NCBI GenBank assembly: GCA_013141495.1
Contig: JABFQV010000002.1
Location: 62,001-126,000, forward strand
Length of the DNA stretch: 64,000 nt
Source of the DNA: Methylotenera sp.
GTDB taxonomy: Bacteria > Pseudomonadota > Gammaproteobacteria > Burkholderiales > Methylophilaceae
Direction of reading: 5' to 3'
Shown: positions 63,969-64,000 of the stretch, piece after piece
Layout: every line of letters starts with the position of its first letter
Position numbering within the stretch: the first letter of the stretch is position 1
Program-made: the position numbers and the translations under genes
The notes under the pieces: model-generated
Seen by the model: the letters and a program-made list of their open reading frames with translations, nothing else
The model's database searches: none
What the model was told of the DNA's origin: nothing

Positions 63969-64000
63969 ATTTAGAACGAGTTGAGACTTAAGTATTCTGA

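Overview
The window looks like chromosome of a methylotrophic betaproteobacterium, most likely of the family Methylophilaceae (Methylotenera/Methylophilus type). The evidence is a methanol-dehydrogenase maturation block (mxaR-S-A-C-K-L order), a divergent zwf/pgl pair as used in the oxidative RuMP cycle, a two-subunit pyruvate carboxylase, and protein sequences of betaproteobacterial character. Base composition is moderate to AT-leaning, and no tRNA, rRNA or CRISPR array was seen. This assignment is inference from gene content; no search was run.

Layout. 1-6.8 kb: 3' part of rnhB, then a minus-strand set: RsmI-like methyltransferase, DUF4139 protein, Maf/YceF pyrophosphatase, pyruvate carboxylase B and A. 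6.9-20.7 kb: the conserved envelope/fatty-acid block yceD-rpmF-plsX-fabH-(GT39)-fabD-fabG-acpP-fabF-pabC-mltG-tmk-holB-pilZ-tatD-MBL hydrolase. 20.8-30.5 kb: a dipeptide/oligopeptide-type ABC transporter whose binding-protein gene (21.5 kb) is separated from its permeases (27.6-29.4 kb) by a defence-like island: ParE-type toxin-antitoxin, a large N6-adenine methyltransferase/nuclease gene, a second ParE-type toxin-antitoxin, then an L,D-transpeptidase. nagZ follows. 30.5-38.9 kb: housekeeping and redox genes (BI-1, tadA, LysR/pirin pair, YceI, old yellow enzyme, nitroreductase, thioredoxin, ygfZ, ygfX-like). 38.9-44.5 kb: minus-strand mxaRSACKL. 44.8-48 kb: fabA-fabB and a membrane EAL phosphodiesterase. 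48.5-53.9 kb: alaA-like aminotransferase, hom, a small GIY-YIG gene, thrC, thyA, with palindromic repeats between them. 54-58 kb: an EF-hand secreted protein and a GlrK/QseG/GlrR-like two-component operon. 58-64 kb: folA, a class I Arg/Lys/Orn decarboxylase, dcd, zwf, pgl.

Most notable observations. (1) The methyltransferase gene carries an in-frame, codon-phased 486-bp cassette encoding a complete DUF559 (Vsr/PD-(D/E)XK-like) nuclease domain, bracketed by identical 19-bp palindromes within longer imperfect inverted ends. (2) Upstream of the EF-hand gene there is a well-spaced sigma-54 promoter and a perfect TGTC-N10-GACA site plus a degenerate second one; this is the known GlrR activator pattern, and the glrR-like gene is adjacent. 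(3) A 201-bp MITE-like element with perfect 24-bp terminal inverted repeats ends 27 bp before a thioredoxin gene with a CDPC active site. (4) A GIY-YIG nuclease gene is bracketed by palindromic repeats, a second nuclease-plus-palindrome arrangement in the same window.

Functionally, the fab genes (both clusters together give initiation, elongation and the FabA/FabB unsaturated route) form the lipid core. zwf/pgl with the mxa maturation genes point to C1 metabolism, and pyruvate carboxylase supplies anaplerotic oxaloacetate. Start codons were revised where motif position and Shine-Dalgarno sequence favoured a downstream or alternative start.
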